From: Oscillospiraceae bacterium
GTDB lineage: Bacteria > Bacillota > Clostridia > Oscillospirales > Oscillospiraceae
Assembly: GCA_017548065.1 (NCBI GenBank)
Contig: JAFYNQ010000107.1
Span: 1-38,582 of the forward strand
DNA: 38,582 nt
Direction of reading: 5' to 3'
Numbering within the stretch: the first letter of the stretch is position 1; every line of letters starts with the position of its first letter. Positions 7,670-16,537 of this stretch are shown here, one piece after another. The notes under the pieces were generated by a model. That model did no database searches. It was not told the origin of the DNA and saw only the letters and a list, made by a program, of their open reading frames with translations. Made by a program: the position numbers and the translations under genes.

Positions 7670-9711
7670 GTGAAAACGAAAAACAGGATTTTACGTTAGA
7701 AGACATTCTCAAGGAATTTGGCGACGACGAGCAGGAGATCCGGGAGAAGTCGGCGGAAGAGATCTTAAGCGACGTGGAAAAGGAAGTCCTGGGCGAAATG
7801 ACACCGGAACCGGAGGAAGCGCCCCAGGAGGCATCCGGTGATACTATTAAGTTTGAGAAGATCGCCGATGTGAAGGGAACTGTGCGCAATGCTCAGCCCA
7901 TTGAGGATGAGGAAGAGGAAATTGTGCCGGAGCCGGAGCCTGAAGAGGAAAAGGCAGAGCCTTACTCCGAAGGCTGGGAGCCGGACTACGAGCAGCCCAT
8001 GGGCGAGTATCAGCCTGCAAGGGTGCTGTCCTTCCGTCCCCAGACCCGTACCCGTGACCTGAAAAAGAAGCTGGTGGAAGGCCCGGAGAAAATGTACTAC
8101 ACACTGCTGGAAAAGGGTGTGGGCAAGCTGGCAATGGGCATTGCAGTGTGCCTGCTGGTGGTGCTGATCTCCGCCGTGGCAACGGGCATTTATGCCTTTG
8201 GCGGCGTGCCGGAAAACCGCATGAAGCTGTTTGTGTTCTGGCAGTTCCTTGCCATGCTGATCGCTGCCTTTGTGGGTAACCGTCAGCTGATCCGTGGCGT
8301 GGCGGATATTTTCCGCAAGCGCTTCTCTTTGAATTCTCTGCTGGCGTTCTCCTTCGTCCTTTGCTGCGCTGACGGTGTGTTCTGCCTGATGGAGCAGCGT
8401 GTTCCTTGCTGCGCTGCCTTTGCACTGCAGGTGACCATGTCCCTTTGGAGCGGCTATGAGAAGAGAAGCACCCGACTGGGTCAGCTGGACACCATGCGTA
8501 AGGCGACCCGCCTGGACAGCCTCACTGCCACAGAGGATGGCTTTGAGGGCGAAAAGGTGATCCTTCGGGACGAGGGTGATGTGGATTCCTTCACCGAGAC
8601 ACTGGACACCCCCTGCAAGCAGGAAAAGACCGTGTCTGTGTACGCCATCGTGGCACTGTGCCTGACAGTGGTGTCCGGTGTGCTTGCCGGTGTGCTGCAC
8701 GGCTTGTCCGTGGGCATCCAGGTGGCATCGGTAACAGCGCTGGTGGCTGCGCCTGCGTCTATGTTTGTTTCTATTTCCCGTCCCTTTGCGGTGCTGGAGC
8801 GTCGGCTTCACGCTTTGGGTACGGTGCTTTGCGGCTGGCAGGGTGTGGAAGCACTCTCCGGCAAGGCAGTTTTTCCTGTGGGTCACAGTGATCTGTACCC
8901 CGTGGGCAATGTGAAGATGAACGGTGTGAAGTTCTTCGGAAACCGTGAGCCGGATGAGATCTTCGCCTATGCCACTGCGCTCATCAGCGCCAATGACGGC
9001 GCTATGGGTATTCTTTTCTCCCACGTGCTGGACAGCCGTAACGGCAAGCATTATGCCGTGGAAAATTACGAGATCTACGAAAACGAAGAAAAGGGCATCG
9101 TGGGCATCGGCGGTCAGGTCTGCGACGAGACCGTACTGGCAGGCAGCATCCATTTCCTGAAGGAAATGGGCGTGGAGGTGCCGGAGGGCATCCGTGTGGA
9201 GCAGGCTGTGTGCGTGGCTGTTGAGGGCGAGTTCTGCGGACTTTTTGCCATCTCCTATGAGAAGGACCGTGATTGCGCCGCTGGTGTTACCACGCTTTGC
9301 AGCTACCGTAAGCTGCGTATGGCAGTGGTCACCGATGACTTCACCCTGAGCGAGGAATTTATTTGCGATAAGTTCCACGTGAAGGCAAGACGGCTGGCAT
9401 TCCCCGAGCATACGGTGCGTAGTCAGCTGCGTGAGCAGAAGCCGGAAGAGGGCGCAACTGCCCATGCATTGATCACCGGCGAGGGACTTGCACCCTTTGC
9501 GTATGCCGTCACCGGCGCAAGAATGCTGAAGAGTGCAGCCACGGCAGGTGTTGTGGTGCATATGGTTGGTGGTGCACTGGGCATTGCCATGATGCTGGTG
9601 CTGGGCTTCCTGGGCGCAACTGCGCTGCTGAATCCTGCCTCTATCTTCCTTTATGAGCTGCTCTTCCTGGTTCCCGGTCTTCTGATCACCGAGTGGACAA
9701 GAAATATTTAA
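7666..9711 (+). CDS. Eight-helix membrane protein resembling a catalytically dead P1B-type ATPase
   Basis: This encodes 681 residues. The first ~130 are acidic, proline-rich and probably disordered. Hydrophobic segments follow in a 4+2+2 order (about 154-176, 190-207, 222-240, 246-262, 325-347, 352-372, 624-648, 656-675), the helix plan of P1B metal ATPases. The soluble stretches match in order: APASMFVSISRPFAVL stands where CPC-ALGLATPLAI is usual, AVFPVGHSDLYP where VVFDKTGTLT is usual, then IVGIGGQVCDETVLAGS, an AISYEKDRDCAAG segment, and ITGEGLAPFAY where GDGxND is usual. The phosphorylated Asp is replaced (P404), the metal CPC is absent and the actuator domain is very short. It cannot pump by the standard mechanism; a regulatory or scaffold role is speculative. 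It overlaps rlmB by 4 bases. Confidence 0.75.
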   Translation: MSENEKQDFTLEDILKEFGDDEQEIREKSAEEILSDVEKEVLGEMTPEPEEAPQEASGDTIKFEKIADVKGTVRNAQPIEDEEEEIVPEPEPEEEKAEPYSEGWEPDYEQPMGEYQPARVLSFRPQTRTRDLKKKLVEGPEKMYYTLLEKGVGKLAMGIAVCLLVVLISAVATGIYAFGGVPENRMKLFVFWQFLAMLIAAFVGNRQLIRGVADIFRKRFSLNSLLAFSFVLCCADGVFCLMEQRVPCCAAFALQVTMSLWSGYEKRSTRLGQLDTMRKATRLDSLTATEDGFEGEKVILRDEGDVDSFTETLDTPCKQEKTVSVYAIVALCLTVVSGVLAGVLHGLSVGIQVASVTALVAAPASMFVSISRPFAVLERRLHALGTVLCGWQGVEALSGKAVFPVGHSDLYPVGNVKMNGVKFFGNREPDEIFAYATALISANDGAMGILFSHVLDSRNGKHYAVENYEIYENEEKGIVGIGGQVCDETVLAGSIHFLKEMGVEVPEGIRVEQAVCVAVEGEFCGLFAISYEKDRDCAAGVTTLCSYRKLRMAVVTDDFTLSEEFICDKFHVKARRLAFPEHTVRSQLREQKPEEGATAHALITGEGLAPFAYAVTGARMLKSAATAGVVVHMVGGALGIAMMLVLGFLGATALLNPASIFLYELLFLVPGLLITEWTRNI

Positions 9712-9717
9712 AGCAAG

Positions 9718-9746
9718 CCCCGGGACTGCTGTCCCGGGGTATTTAT
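9718..9746 (+). terminator. Terminator after the rlmB operon
   Basis: A 9-bp stem CCCCGGGAC (9718-9726) pairs with GTCCCGGGG (9731-9739) across a TGCT loop. The following tract is AT-rich rather than a pure T-run. Confidence 0.75.
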
Positions 9747-9753
9747 ATACGAC

Positions 9754-9789
9754 AACAAAAAAGGCGCTGACCCGGTGGGGGTCAGCGCC
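9754..9789 (-). terminator. Terminator of the 333-residue membrane protein gene
   Basis: Read on the minus strand, GGCGCTGACC (9789-9780) pairs with GGTCAGCGCC (9772-9763), followed by TTTTTTGTTG. The stem starts 7 bases past the stop codon. Confidence 0.88.
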
Positions 9790-9795
9790 GGTTTG

Positions 9796-10797
9796 TTATT
9801 TGGTAATATTTCTTTTGAATATGGGAGCATCGCCGACGATAGTGGCGCGGGAGCCGGGGAATTCCCAATGTTCCCAATAATCAGCGATTACTATATATGT
9901 GCTCTCTTGGGAAAAACTTACATTAATTTGATTGTTGTTGGTGGAAAGATAGCAGGATATGCCGTCTATTTCATAGGAAAATCCACCATATTTCAATTCG
10001 CCATGCTGCTGAATATATGTGGTGAGGCTGGCCACATCCTCCGGCATGAAAACAATATCCAGGAACGCACCTTCAGAAGTATCTAATAGATAGATATCTT
10101 GATCAAGTAGATAGGCTACCAGTTTTAGAACACCTTCGTAATCATCAGCCTTAAGCAGCTCGGTGAGCCTTTGCGCAATGAGCTTTCTGAAATAGTCGGT
10201 ATTCTTTGCGTTGGAGCGGTCAATATCTTTGTTCTCAGCTTTTTGGATGGTTGCAATCATTTCCGGCGTAAATTCAATATGCTCGTCGCAGGCCACCAGC
10301 TTTTCCCGGATCGCAGTCGTGGTTGCGTCAGAACTTTGCAGAAAAGCAAAACCGTTAGAGGCAAATACAGTAGCAATGATGGCTATTGTGGGTAGCAGTG
10401 CCACCAGCAGAGCAATAATACCGATCTTTTTGTTCTCTTTAATGATTTGCACATGGGCAATGAGGGCAAGGTAAAAAACCCGGAGGACTCGGAAAATTAT
10501 GTAAAAGAACAAAATGGGTACGATGAAAAAGATGAATACGGCAGATTCCGCAGGGGAGAAATTGTTCCCGGATGAATTGAACATGGATATTTCGGAAATG
10601 CCGTTGCGGATGCCAACCAAAGCGAATTGCATAGCAACAAAAACGATTGTGAGTATGACCATCAATATTACGGGCAGATCCTTGCCGCCGTTGATCACAA
10701 AAATGCAGATAAATGAAAATAAGGAAATGAGTGAGATCATAACCAGTACAAGCTGGTACGATTTGTTTGTAGCTTTGTTATTTGATTGTTCTGACAT
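9796..10797 (-). CDS. Hypothetical multi-pass membrane protein
   Basis: This encodes 333 residues that I do not recognise. The ATG at 10797 has GAGAGG 8 bases upstream. Four hydrophobic segments lie in the N-terminal half: about 15-36, 40-62, 84-108 and 124-146. The second half (about 150-333) is soluble, with charged helices first and a beta-rich end that is likely extracytoplasmic. No catalytic motif is visible. It lies directly downstream of asnS, whose terminator sits between the two genes, and no clear promoter of its own is seen, so read-through may supply it. AT content is higher than in asnS. Confidence 0.65.
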   Translation of the reverse strand: MSEQSNNKATNKSYQLVLVMISLISLFSFICIFVINGGKDLPVILMVILTIVFVAMQFALVGIRNGISEISMFNSSGNNFSPAESAVFIFFIVPILFFYIIFRVLRVFYLALIAHVQIIKENKKIGIIALLVALLPTIAIIATVFASNGFAFLQSSDATTTAIREKLVACDEHIEFTPEMIATIQKAENKDIDRSNAKNTDYFRKLIAQRLTELLKADDYEGVLKLVAYLLDQDIYLLDTSEGAFLDIVFMPEDVASLTTYIQQHGELKYGGFSYEIDGISCYLSTNNNQINVSFSQESTYIVIADYWEHWEFPGSRATIVGDAPIFKRNITK

Positions 10798-10817
10798 GTT
10801 TTAAACCTCTCTACTAG

Positions 10818-10859
10818 AAAGTAACAAGGCGCTGACATCGGTAATGTATCAGCGCCTTG
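10818..10859 (-). terminator. Terminator of asnS
   Basis: Minus strand: CAAGGCGCTGA (10859-10849) pairs with TCAGCGCCTTG (10835-10825), followed by TTACTTTC. The GGCGCTGA core is the same as in the terminator at 9763-9789. Confidence 0.75.
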
Positions 10860-10863
10860 GTTA

Positions 10864-12255
10864 TTACAGTTCGCAGTTGCCTACGGTTCTGGGGAAGGGG
10901 AGAACGTCACGGATGTTGGTGATGCCGGTCAGGTACATGACGCAACGCTCAAAGCCCAGGCCGAAGCCGGCATGACGGGCAGAGCCGTACTTACGCAGAT
11001 CCATGTAGAAGCCGTAGTCCTCGGGGTTCATGCCCAGCTCTTCAATACGGCTCTTCAGCAGCTCGTAATCGTCCTCACGCTGGGAACCGCCAATGATCTC
11101 GCCGATGCCGGGAACCAGACAGTCCATAGCGGCAACAGTCTTTCCGTCGGGATTCAGCTTCATGTAGAAAGCCTTGATCTCCTTGGGATAGTCGGTGACG
11201 AATACGGGGCGCTTGAAGACCTCTTCCGTGAGGTAACGCTCGTGCTCGGTCTGCAGGTCGCTGCCCCAGTGAACGGGATACTGGAACTTGTCGTTGCACT
11301 TTTCCAGGATCTCAATGGCTTCGGTGTAGGTCACATGACCAAACTCGGAGTTCAGCACGTGGTTCAGTCTCTCCAGCAGGCCCTTGTCCACAAACTGGTT
11401 GAAGAATTCCATTTCCTCGGGGGCATGCTCCAGTACGTAGGAAATGATATACTTGATCATATCCTCTGCCAGGCGCATATCGTCAGCCAGGTCTGCAAAG
11501 GCAATTTCAGGCTCAATCATCCAGAACTCTGCAGCGTGACGGGTGGTGTTGGAGTTCTCGGCACGGAAGGTGGGGCCGAAGGTATAGATGTTCTTGAAGG
11601 CCATGGCGAAGGTCTCGCCGTTGAGCTGGCCGGAAACGGTCAGATTGGTGGGCTTGCCGTAGAAGTCCTGAGAGAAATCAATTTTGCCGTCCTCGGTCTT
11701 GGGGACGTTGTTCAGGTCCAGGGTGGTGACCTGGAACATTTCACCTGCGCCCTCGCAGTCAGAGCCGGTGATCAGGGGAGTATGGACATACACAAAGTCA
11801 CGGGTTTGGAAGAACTCGTGGATCGCCATAGCAGCCAGGGAGCGTACACGGAACACAGCCTGGAAGGTGTTGGTACGGGGACGCAGATGGGTGATGGTAC
11901 GCAGAAACTCCATGGTGTGGCGCTTGGGCTGCAGGGGATAGTCACCGGTGGAAGCGCCTTCCACAGCGATCTCGGTAGCCTGGATCTCAAAGGGCTGCTT
12001 GCCGCCGGGGGTCAGCTCCAGTGTGCCCTTGACCACCAGGGCAGCGCCGATGTTGATCTTGGAGATCTCCTGGAAGTTTTCAATGCTATCGTTATACACC
12101 ACCTGCACGGGGGTAAAGTAAGTGCCGTCGTTCAGCACAATGAAGCCAAACTGCTTGGAGGGGCGACGGTTACGTACCCAGCCACCTACAGTGACCTCTT
12201 TGCCTGCATAGGCAGCGGTGTTCTTAAATAGTTCACGAACAGAAATCAGTTCCAT
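10864..12255 (-). CDS. asnS: Asparaginyl-tRNA synthetase
   Basis: This is a 463-residue class IIb synthetase that charges tRNA-Asn with asparagine. Of two close ATGs, 12255 is preferred: GAGAGG lies 8 bases before it but only 2 bases before the upstream one. The N-terminal OB-fold anticodon domain ([17 protein letters not shown]) is followed by the catalytic core: class II motif 2 in [19 protein letters not shown] and motif 3 in [15 protein letters not shown]. The C-terminus [14 protein letters not shown] is typical of AsnRS rather than AspRS. It has its own promoter and lies downstream of a HAD phosphatase gene on the same strand. Confidence 0.96.
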   Translation of the reverse strand: MELISVRELFKNTAAYAGKEVTVGGWVRNRRPSKQFGFIVLNDGTYFTPVQVVYNDSIENFQEISKINIGAALVVKGTLELTPGGKQPFEIQATEIAVEGASTGDYPLQPKRHTMEFLRTITHLRPRTNTFQAVFRVRSLAAMAIHEFFQTRDFVYVHTPLITGSDCEGAGEMFQVTTLDLNNVPKTEDGKIDFSQDFYGKPTNLTVSGQLNGETFAMAFKNIYTFGPTFRAENSNTTRHAAEFWMIEPEIAFADLADDMRLAEDMIKYIISYVLEHAPEEMEFFNQFVDKGLLERLNHVLNSEFGHVTYTEAIEILEKCNDKFQYPVHWGSDLQTEHERYLTEEVFKRPVFVTDYPKEIKAFYMKLNPDGKTVAAMDCLVPGIGEIIGGSQREDDYELLKSRIEELGMNPEDYGFYMDLRKYGSARHAGFGLGFERCVMYLTGITNIRDVLPFPRTVGNCEL

Positions 12256-12291
12256 AATCATAACCTCTCTTGGTATAATGGTATAAACTAT

Positions 12292-12320
12292 AGTATATTC
12301 CAAAATGAAATATTTTACAA
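12292..12320 (-). promoter_or_regulatory. Sigma-A promoter of asnS
   Basis: Minus strand: TTGTAA (12320-12315), 17 bp, TATACT (12297-12292). The leader of about 30 nt is too short for a T-box. Confidence 0.7.
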
Positions 12321-12338
12321 GACTTTTTTGCAATATAG

Positions 12339-12977
12339 TTACAGAAGTTCCGAAAAATCTTCAATATAGTAATGGGCGATGGACTTCAGCTCCTGGGTAT
12401 ATTCCTCGGAGGAGGGATCAAACACGCCGCACACCTGCATACCGGCGGTGACAGCCGTCTTGCAGGCATGGCAGTTATCGTCCAGGAAAAGCACCTTTTC
12501 CACCGGGCTTCCCAGCTTTTCTGCGGCACGCTTGTAAATATCCGGGTCTGCCTTGGTGGTGTTGAAATCGTCGCAGGACCAGATGCAGTCAAACAGCTCC
12601 CACATGCCCAGCCGCTTCAGGCAGGCATCCAGGGTCAGGTGGGGACTGGCGGTAAGTACGTTGAGGCTGGCGCCCCGTGCCTTCAGCTGCTGCAGGGTTT
12701 CTATGACATTCTGCTTGGCAGGAATGGTGTGGAAATACGCATACATGAGATACTCGCCCATGGTGCGCAGCAGCTGCTCCTTGGGCATGGAAAGACCCAG
12801 GACGTTCAGGTAATAATCCGCCGTGCCGTTTAAGCCCAGAGGGGTAATGGTCTTGACAATGTCATCTTCATAAGCGACACCGTTTTCGTCCAGAATCCGC
12901 AGCATGGAGGAAATGAAGGTGGGCATGGAGTCCACCAAAGTGCCGTCAAAGTCAAATAAATAGGTATCAAATTGCAT
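12339..12977 (-). CDS. HAD-superfamily phosphatase (phosphoglycolate phosphatase-like)
   Basis: This is a 212-residue subfamily IA haloacid-dehalogenase-type hydrolase. The start at 12977 has AGGAG 7 bases upstream. Motif I is [10 protein letters not shown] (nucleophile D9, acid/base D11), followed by the alpha-helical cap (about 15-85), motif II LTAS, and motif [15 protein letters not shown] with its metal-binding aspartates. Members dephosphorylate small metabolites such as phosphoglycolate or sugar phosphates; specificity cannot be told. It lies upstream of asnS on the same strand and diverges from the small monooxygenase-like gene. Confidence 0.88.
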   Translation of the reverse strand: MQFDTYLFDFDGTLVDSMPTFISSMLRILDENGVAYEDDIVKTITPLGLNGTADYYLNVLGLSMPKEQLLRTMGEYLMYAYFHTIPAKQNVIETLQQLKARGASLNVLTASPHLTLDACLKRLGMWELFDCIWSCDDFNTTKADPDIYKRAAEKLGSPVEKVLFLDDNCHACKTAVTAGMQVCGVFDPSSEEYTQELKSIAHYYIEDFSELL

Positions 12978-12996
12978 GTTATCACTCCTTGGGAAG

Positions 12997-13025
12997 ATTA
13001 TAGCAATATTTTCTTTTAAAATCAA
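12997..13025 (-). promoter_or_regulatory. Sigma-A promoter of the HAD phosphatase
   Basis: Minus strand: TTGATT (13025-13020), 17 bp, TATAAT (13002-12997). It is back-to-back with the promoter at 13034-13061. Confidence 0.75.
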
Positions 13026-13033
13026 CAAATCTC

Positions 13034-13061
13034 TTTACAAAAAAGGGGAGTGTGTTATACT
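13034..13061 (+). promoter_or_regulatory. Sigma-A promoter of the monooxygenase-like/GH20 operon
   Basis: TTTACA (13034-13039), 16 bp, TATACT (13056-13061), just ahead of GAGGTG at 13068-13073. Confidence 0.7.
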
Positions 13062-13079
13062 TGTTTTGAGGTGATCTTT

Positions 13080-13379
13080 ATGCAAAACCCCGGTGCGATC
13101 CATTATGTTGTCAGAATGAACCTGGCAGAAGAAAATGTGCAGAAATTCAAAGAAATGGCAGCCGAACTGGTAACCTGCTCCCAGGCAGAGGAGGGCAATA
13201 TTTACTACTGCCTGACCGCCAATAAGAAATTCCCCAACCAGCTTGTTTTCCTGGAATGCTGGAAGAACAAGGAAGCCATTGCAAAGCATAACGACAGTGA
13301 GCATTTTAAGAAGATCCTGCCCCGGCTTTTGGCGCTGTGCGCAGAGCCGCCGGTGAAAGAGACCTACCTGGAGGACTGA
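13080..13379 (+). CDS. ABM-fold (antibiotic biosynthesis monooxygenase-like) small protein
   Basis: This encodes 99 residues, typical of the dimeric alpha-beta ferredoxin-like ABM/YgiN family. The ATG at 13080 has GAGGTG 6 bases upstream. The pattern fits the fold: a first strand (HYVVRMNLA), a helix (VQKFKEMAAELV), the E-x-G-N-I-Y-Y strand, then LVFLECWKNKEAIAKHNDSEHFKK, the W-x-x-x-E-A-x-x-x-H signature. Members include quinol monooxygenases and heme-degrading or stress proteins; function here is open. The next gene starts 2 bases after its stop, so the pair is an operon. Confidence 0.85.
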   Translation: MQNPGAIHYVVRMNLAEENVQKFKEMAAELVTCSQAEEGNIYYCLTANKKFPNQLVFLECWKNKEAIAKHNDSEHFKKILPRLLALCAEPPVKETYLED

Positions 13380-13381
13380 AC

Positions 13382-15583
13382 ATGAAGCTTGCAGACAGAA
13401 TTATTCCCGTTCCCCAAAACGTAACAGAAGGGGAGAACATCCTGGAAAAGAATATGTCTTACCGCCTGGTATGTGACTTGCCCGGGGAAAGCAGCCTGGG
13501 ACAGAGAGCCGCCCGTCGGCTGGAGCAGGCGCTGCAGACTGCCCTTACCGGCAACGGTCAGGTGCTGACGGTTACCCTGACTATGGGCGATGCCCCGGAG
13601 GAGATCCCCAATCCCGACCAGGGCTACAGCATTCATGCAGAAAAGGGCAGCGTGACCATTACCGGCTTCGGTGATGCCGGTGTTTACTACGCAGTGACCA
13701 CCTTCTTGCAGTGCTTGCATCAGGAGGACGGTGCCTGGGTGCTGCCTGCCATGGACGTGCTGGACTACCCCTTGCTGAAGACCCGCGGTCACTTTATGGA
13801 GACCCGTTACGGCACCGATTGCATGGAGCTGGAAGACTGGAAGCAGGTGGTGGACTTCATGGAAGACCACAAGGAAAACCAGCTGACGGTGTCCGTTTAC
13901 GGCTGCTGGCAGGTGCAGTTTGACAATCGTGTCAGCGAATACGTGTTCGCTCCCTTTAAAAATCACCCGGAGCTGAAAACCCCGGTGTTCCGCAAGTATT
14001 ACTCTCCTGCCAAAAAGGATTGGGTGGACGTGGAGACGCTGGCACCCATGTATGAAAAGGACTTTTTGGGTGAGCTGATGGCCTACGGCCGTGAGCGTGG
14101 CATCCAGGTCGTACCCATGATGAACTCTTTGGGTCACAACACCCTGATCCCCCGACTGTACCCGGAGGTGTCTGCCAAGGACGAAAACGGCGAGCCTACC
14201 CTCACCGGCTACTGTACCTCCAACCCCAAGACCTACGAGCTGCTGTTTGCGCTGTATGACGAAATCATTGACCGCTATGCCGCCCCCAACGGTGTGGATG
14301 CCTTTGATATCGGCATGGACGAGGTGCGTGACGGCAGAGCCTTCCTGGCAGGAGATGTGGGCAGATTGCGCTCTCCCTGGTGCAAGTGTCCCGAATGCGC
14401 AAAGAAGACCCGTGGACAGATTATCATTGACCATGCTATCCGCCAGATGCAGCACCTGAAGGAAAAGGGTATGCGCACGGTGTATATGTACAATGACATG
14501 GTGATGGAGCATAAGACAGCGCCCGGTGTGATTATACCGGAGGATCGCACTGCCATGTTCTGCCAGGCACTGGAGAAAAAAGGACTCATGGATGTGGCTT
14601 GCCTGGATTGGTGGTCTTACCGCCAGCTGCGTGAGACATTCCACTTTGAGACCATCCATCCCGAGCTGGGTCTGCGTGGCACACTGAAGCCCTGGAACGG
14701 CTATTATAACTGGGCCTTCCACGTGACCGCTGTGCGTAATAACTACCACATCAGCCGCATGGCGCTGGCTGAAAATGCGGAGGGTATGCGCTCTTATTCC
14801 ACCTGGGATAACGGCTACCACAGAAACAATCAGACCCAGGCAGACTATGCATGGAATCATAAGGGCACCGGCAGACCCCAGTCTGCAACTGCCCGTTACG
14901 TCCGCCGCCATTTCCCCACAGCCCAGAGCAAGGCAAACAGCGCCTTCCTGCTGATGGATGACGTGCTGCGCTTCCGGGATGAGAAGAGCATCAACAATGT
15001 GGAAAGCTCCCGTCATGAGGTGCTGATGCACGAGCTGGTGGCCTATCACTATACTTACTACCGTCGCGATCAGGACTATCCCCGGAATTTCCCCGGTGAG
15101 AAGCTGCCCAAGCTGCGTGAAAATGCAGAGTTCGTGGGCGACCTGGAGCTGGTCTGCCAGCTGACAGAGCAGGCAGCCAAGCTGTTCGGCGAGGTGGCAG
15201 AGACCCCCGGCTGCGACAAGACACTGGCAGAGCTTTACAAGTACGAAATGGAGCATGTGGCGCTGCTTTGCAAGGATTTCCTCACACTGAAGCAGCTGGA
15301 CGAGCTGGCGCAGGCATATGAGAATACAAAGGATAAGGCGTTCCTGGCGAAGCTGGCAGAGGCTGCCGCAGCGCAGAAAAATGCCCGCCTGGCGCACCTG
15401 GCGGACATGGAAAATGTCAAGGACAGCTATGTGATTCCCGGTTCGGGACGTGTGCAGTCCATCCCCATGCAGTACTTTGCGGACATTGAAAAATACGTCA
15501 CCGAGACTCCGGCAGAGGCGCTGAAGCTGGACTTCACCGATATGCGCCACGCCGCCTCCCAGCGCTTCCACTGGCTGCGATAA
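13382..15583 (+). CDS. Glycoside hydrolase family 20-type beta-N-acetylhexosaminidase
   Basis: This encodes 733 residues. The start at 13382 has GGAGG (13369-13373) within the previous gene's end. An N-terminal GH20b-like domain (about 1-120; QGYSIHAEKGSVTITGFGDAGVYYAV) precedes a TIM-barrel. The barrel carries the catalytic pair D313-E314 in FDIGMDEV, matching the H/D-x-G-x-D-E signature in which Glu is the acid and Asp positions the substrate acetamido group. The C-terminal ~230 residues are helical and not recognised. No signal peptide is visible, so it should act in the cytoplasm on imported oligosaccharides or N-acetyl sugars. It is coupled to the ABM gene. Together with the nagA/nagB-like genes at the end of the window it fits amino-sugar use, though the loci are separate. 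Confidence 0.8.
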   Translation: MKLADRIIPVPQNVTEGENILEKNMSYRLVCDLPGESSLGQRAARRLEQALQTALTGNGQVLTVTLTMGDAPEEIPNPDQGYSIHAEKGSVTITGFGDAGVYYAVTTFLQCLHQEDGAWVLPAMDVLDYPLLKTRGHFMETRYGTDCMELEDWKQVVDFMEDHKENQLTVSVYGCWQVQFDNRVSEYVFAPFKNHPELKTPVFRKYYSPAKKDWVDVETLAPMYEKDFLGELMAYGRERGIQVVPMMNSLGHNTLIPRLYPEVSAKDENGEPTLTGYCTSNPKTYELLFALYDEIIDRYAAPNGVDAFDIGMDEVRDGRAFLAGDVGRLRSPWCKCPECAKKTRGQIIIDHAIRQMQHLKEKGMRTVYMYNDMVMEHKTAPGVIIPEDRTAMFCQALEKKGLMDVACLDWWSYRQLRETFHFETIHPELGLRGTLKPWNGYYNWAFHVTAVRNNYHISRMALAENAEGMRSYSTWDNGYHRNNQTQADYAWNHKGTGRPQSATARYVRRHFPTAQSKANSAFLLMDDVLRFRDEKSINNVESSRHEVLMHELVAYHYTYYRRDQDYPRNFPGEKLPKLRENAEFVGDLELVCQLTEQAAKLFGEVAETPGCDKTLAELYKYEMEHVALLCKDFLTLKQLDELAQAYENTKDKAFLAKLAEAAAAQKNARLAHLADMENVKDSYVIPGSGRVQSIPMQYFADIEKYVTETPAEALKLDFTDMRHAASQRFHWLR

Positions 15584-15597
15584 CGGAAAACTTTATG

Positions 15598-15625
15598 GTA
15601 GGGGAGGCATTCGTGCCTCCCCTAC
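15598..15625. terminator. Palindromic terminator of the GTAGGGG repeat type
   Basis: A perfect 12-bp stem GTAGGGGAGGCA/TGCCTCCCCTAC closes a TTCG tetraloop. It lies between the convergent GH20 and araC-type genes and probably limits both transcripts, although no T-run follows. Its GTAGGG ends match the dispersed palindromes near 25, 29 and 35 kb. Confidence 0.7.
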
Positions 15626-15631
15626 AGAGCG

Positions 15632-16387
15632 TTATAGATTAAATATCCGATTCTGTTCGGCATACTGGGTGGGCGTAATGCCCACCCTTTTTTTGAAGGC
15701 ACGGCAAAAATGATACACGCCGGAAAAACCACACTGCTCGCCTACCTGGGAAACACCGACGGTGGTGTTCCGCAAAAGCTGCTTGGCTTCGGTGATGCGC
15801 TTTTCCAAAATGTACTGTTTCGGTGTGATATGCAGTTCTTCCAGAAAAAGCTTTCGCAGATAGACTTCACTGATGCCCAGGTGATCCGCCAGGAGCTGGT
15901 TGGTCAGTCCGGCATCGGAGTAATAGGTGTCAATGTAGCGCAGCACCGGGGTGAGTCGGGAATCTGCAGGCTGGGACTGCAATACTTTGTGCAGCAGCCG
16001 ATAAAATAAGCTGAAAACCTCCAACTGCTTGCCACCTGCCAGGAAGCTGGCACGGATGGCATCAAATTCTGCAAGGCACCCGTGCGGGTCTTCCAAGGGC
16101 AACACCAGAAACCGGTCTGTGGGCAGGCCGGTGCAGTGGAAATTGATCAGAGGAAAAAGACCTGCCTTGTCGCCGCAGAGGGTGTATTCGCCGCCCTGGG
16201 GCAAGATCACGGCGTTGCCCGGCTGGGAGACATAGGTAACACCGTTGTGCGTATATGTGATCTGACCGCTGATGCACAGGGACAGACCGAAATATCTGCG
16301 CCCGTTCATTTGGAAATAGCGCCCTTTATGGGAATGCACAGTAAAGGGTTCGTGGATGCGGGTCACGATTATGTTGTCGTATTTCAT
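15632..16387 (-). CDS. AraC-family transcriptional regulator
   Basis: This encodes 251 residues. An N-terminal cupin-like sensor domain (about 1-140; SGQITYTHNGVTYVSQPGNAVILPQGGEY) is followed by a C-terminal pair of helix-turn-helix motifs: LADHLGISEVYLRKLFLEELHI and the signature VGEQCGFSGVYHFCRAFKKRVGITPTQY. Such regulators usually sense a small carbohydrate or organic acid. The gene diverges from the SDR operon with about 150 bases between the starts, so that operon is its most likely target. A cytoplasmic DNA-binding role is clear; the ligand is not. Confidence 0.93.
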   Translation of the reverse strand: MKYDNIIVTRIHEPFTVHSHKGRYFQMNGRRYFGLSLCISGQITYTHNGVTYVSQPGNAVILPQGGEYTLCGDKAGLFPLINFHCTGLPTDRFLVLPLEDPHGCLAEFDAIRASFLAGGKQLEVFSLFYRLLHKVLQSQPADSRLTPVLRYIDTYYSDAGLTNQLLADHLGISEVYLRKLFLEELHITPKQYILEKRITEAKQLLRNTTVGVSQVGEQCGFSGVYHFCRAFKKRVGITPTQYAEQNRIFNL

Positions 16388-16403
16388 TTACATCACCGAA
16401 ATC

Positions 16404-16432
16404 AGTATACGGTTTTTGTTAAAGAAACGCAA
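16404..16432 (-). promoter_or_regulatory. Sigma-A promoter of the AraC regulator
   Basis: Minus strand: TTGCGT (16432-16427), 17 bp, TATACT (16409-16404). Confidence 0.6.
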
Positions 16433-16483
16433 GCATAAATGCAAATAAGTATCAAAAAAGATAAAAAAGTATTGTTTTTTCTA

Positions 16484-16511
16484 TTGCAAAAAGAACAGCA
16501 CATGATATGAT
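16484..16511 (+). promoter_or_regulatory. Probable promoter of the SDR operon
   Basis: TTGCAA (16484-16489), 16 bp, TATGAT (16506-16511). The A-rich DNA just upstream (16441-16480), between the divergent promoters, is a plausible AraC-type operator region, but I see no clear repeated half-sites. Confidence 0.6.
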
Positions 16512-16537
16512 ATAGAAAAAAACATGGAGGTAAGATC

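Noticed and set aside
7765-9561. 598-codon minus-strand open frame opposite the pseudo-ATPase
   Set aside because: There is no start signal or motif, and the plus-strand gene is coupled to rlmB.
12256-12320. Possible T-box riboswitch ahead of asnS
   Set aside because: The leader from the promoter at 12292-12320 to the ATG is only about 30 nt, with no specifier loop or T-box motif.
13364-15571. 735-codon open frame opposite the GH20 gene
   Set aside because: Its His/Gln/Val-rich product is the typical antisense reading of GC-rich codons; the plus strand holds clear catalytic motifs.
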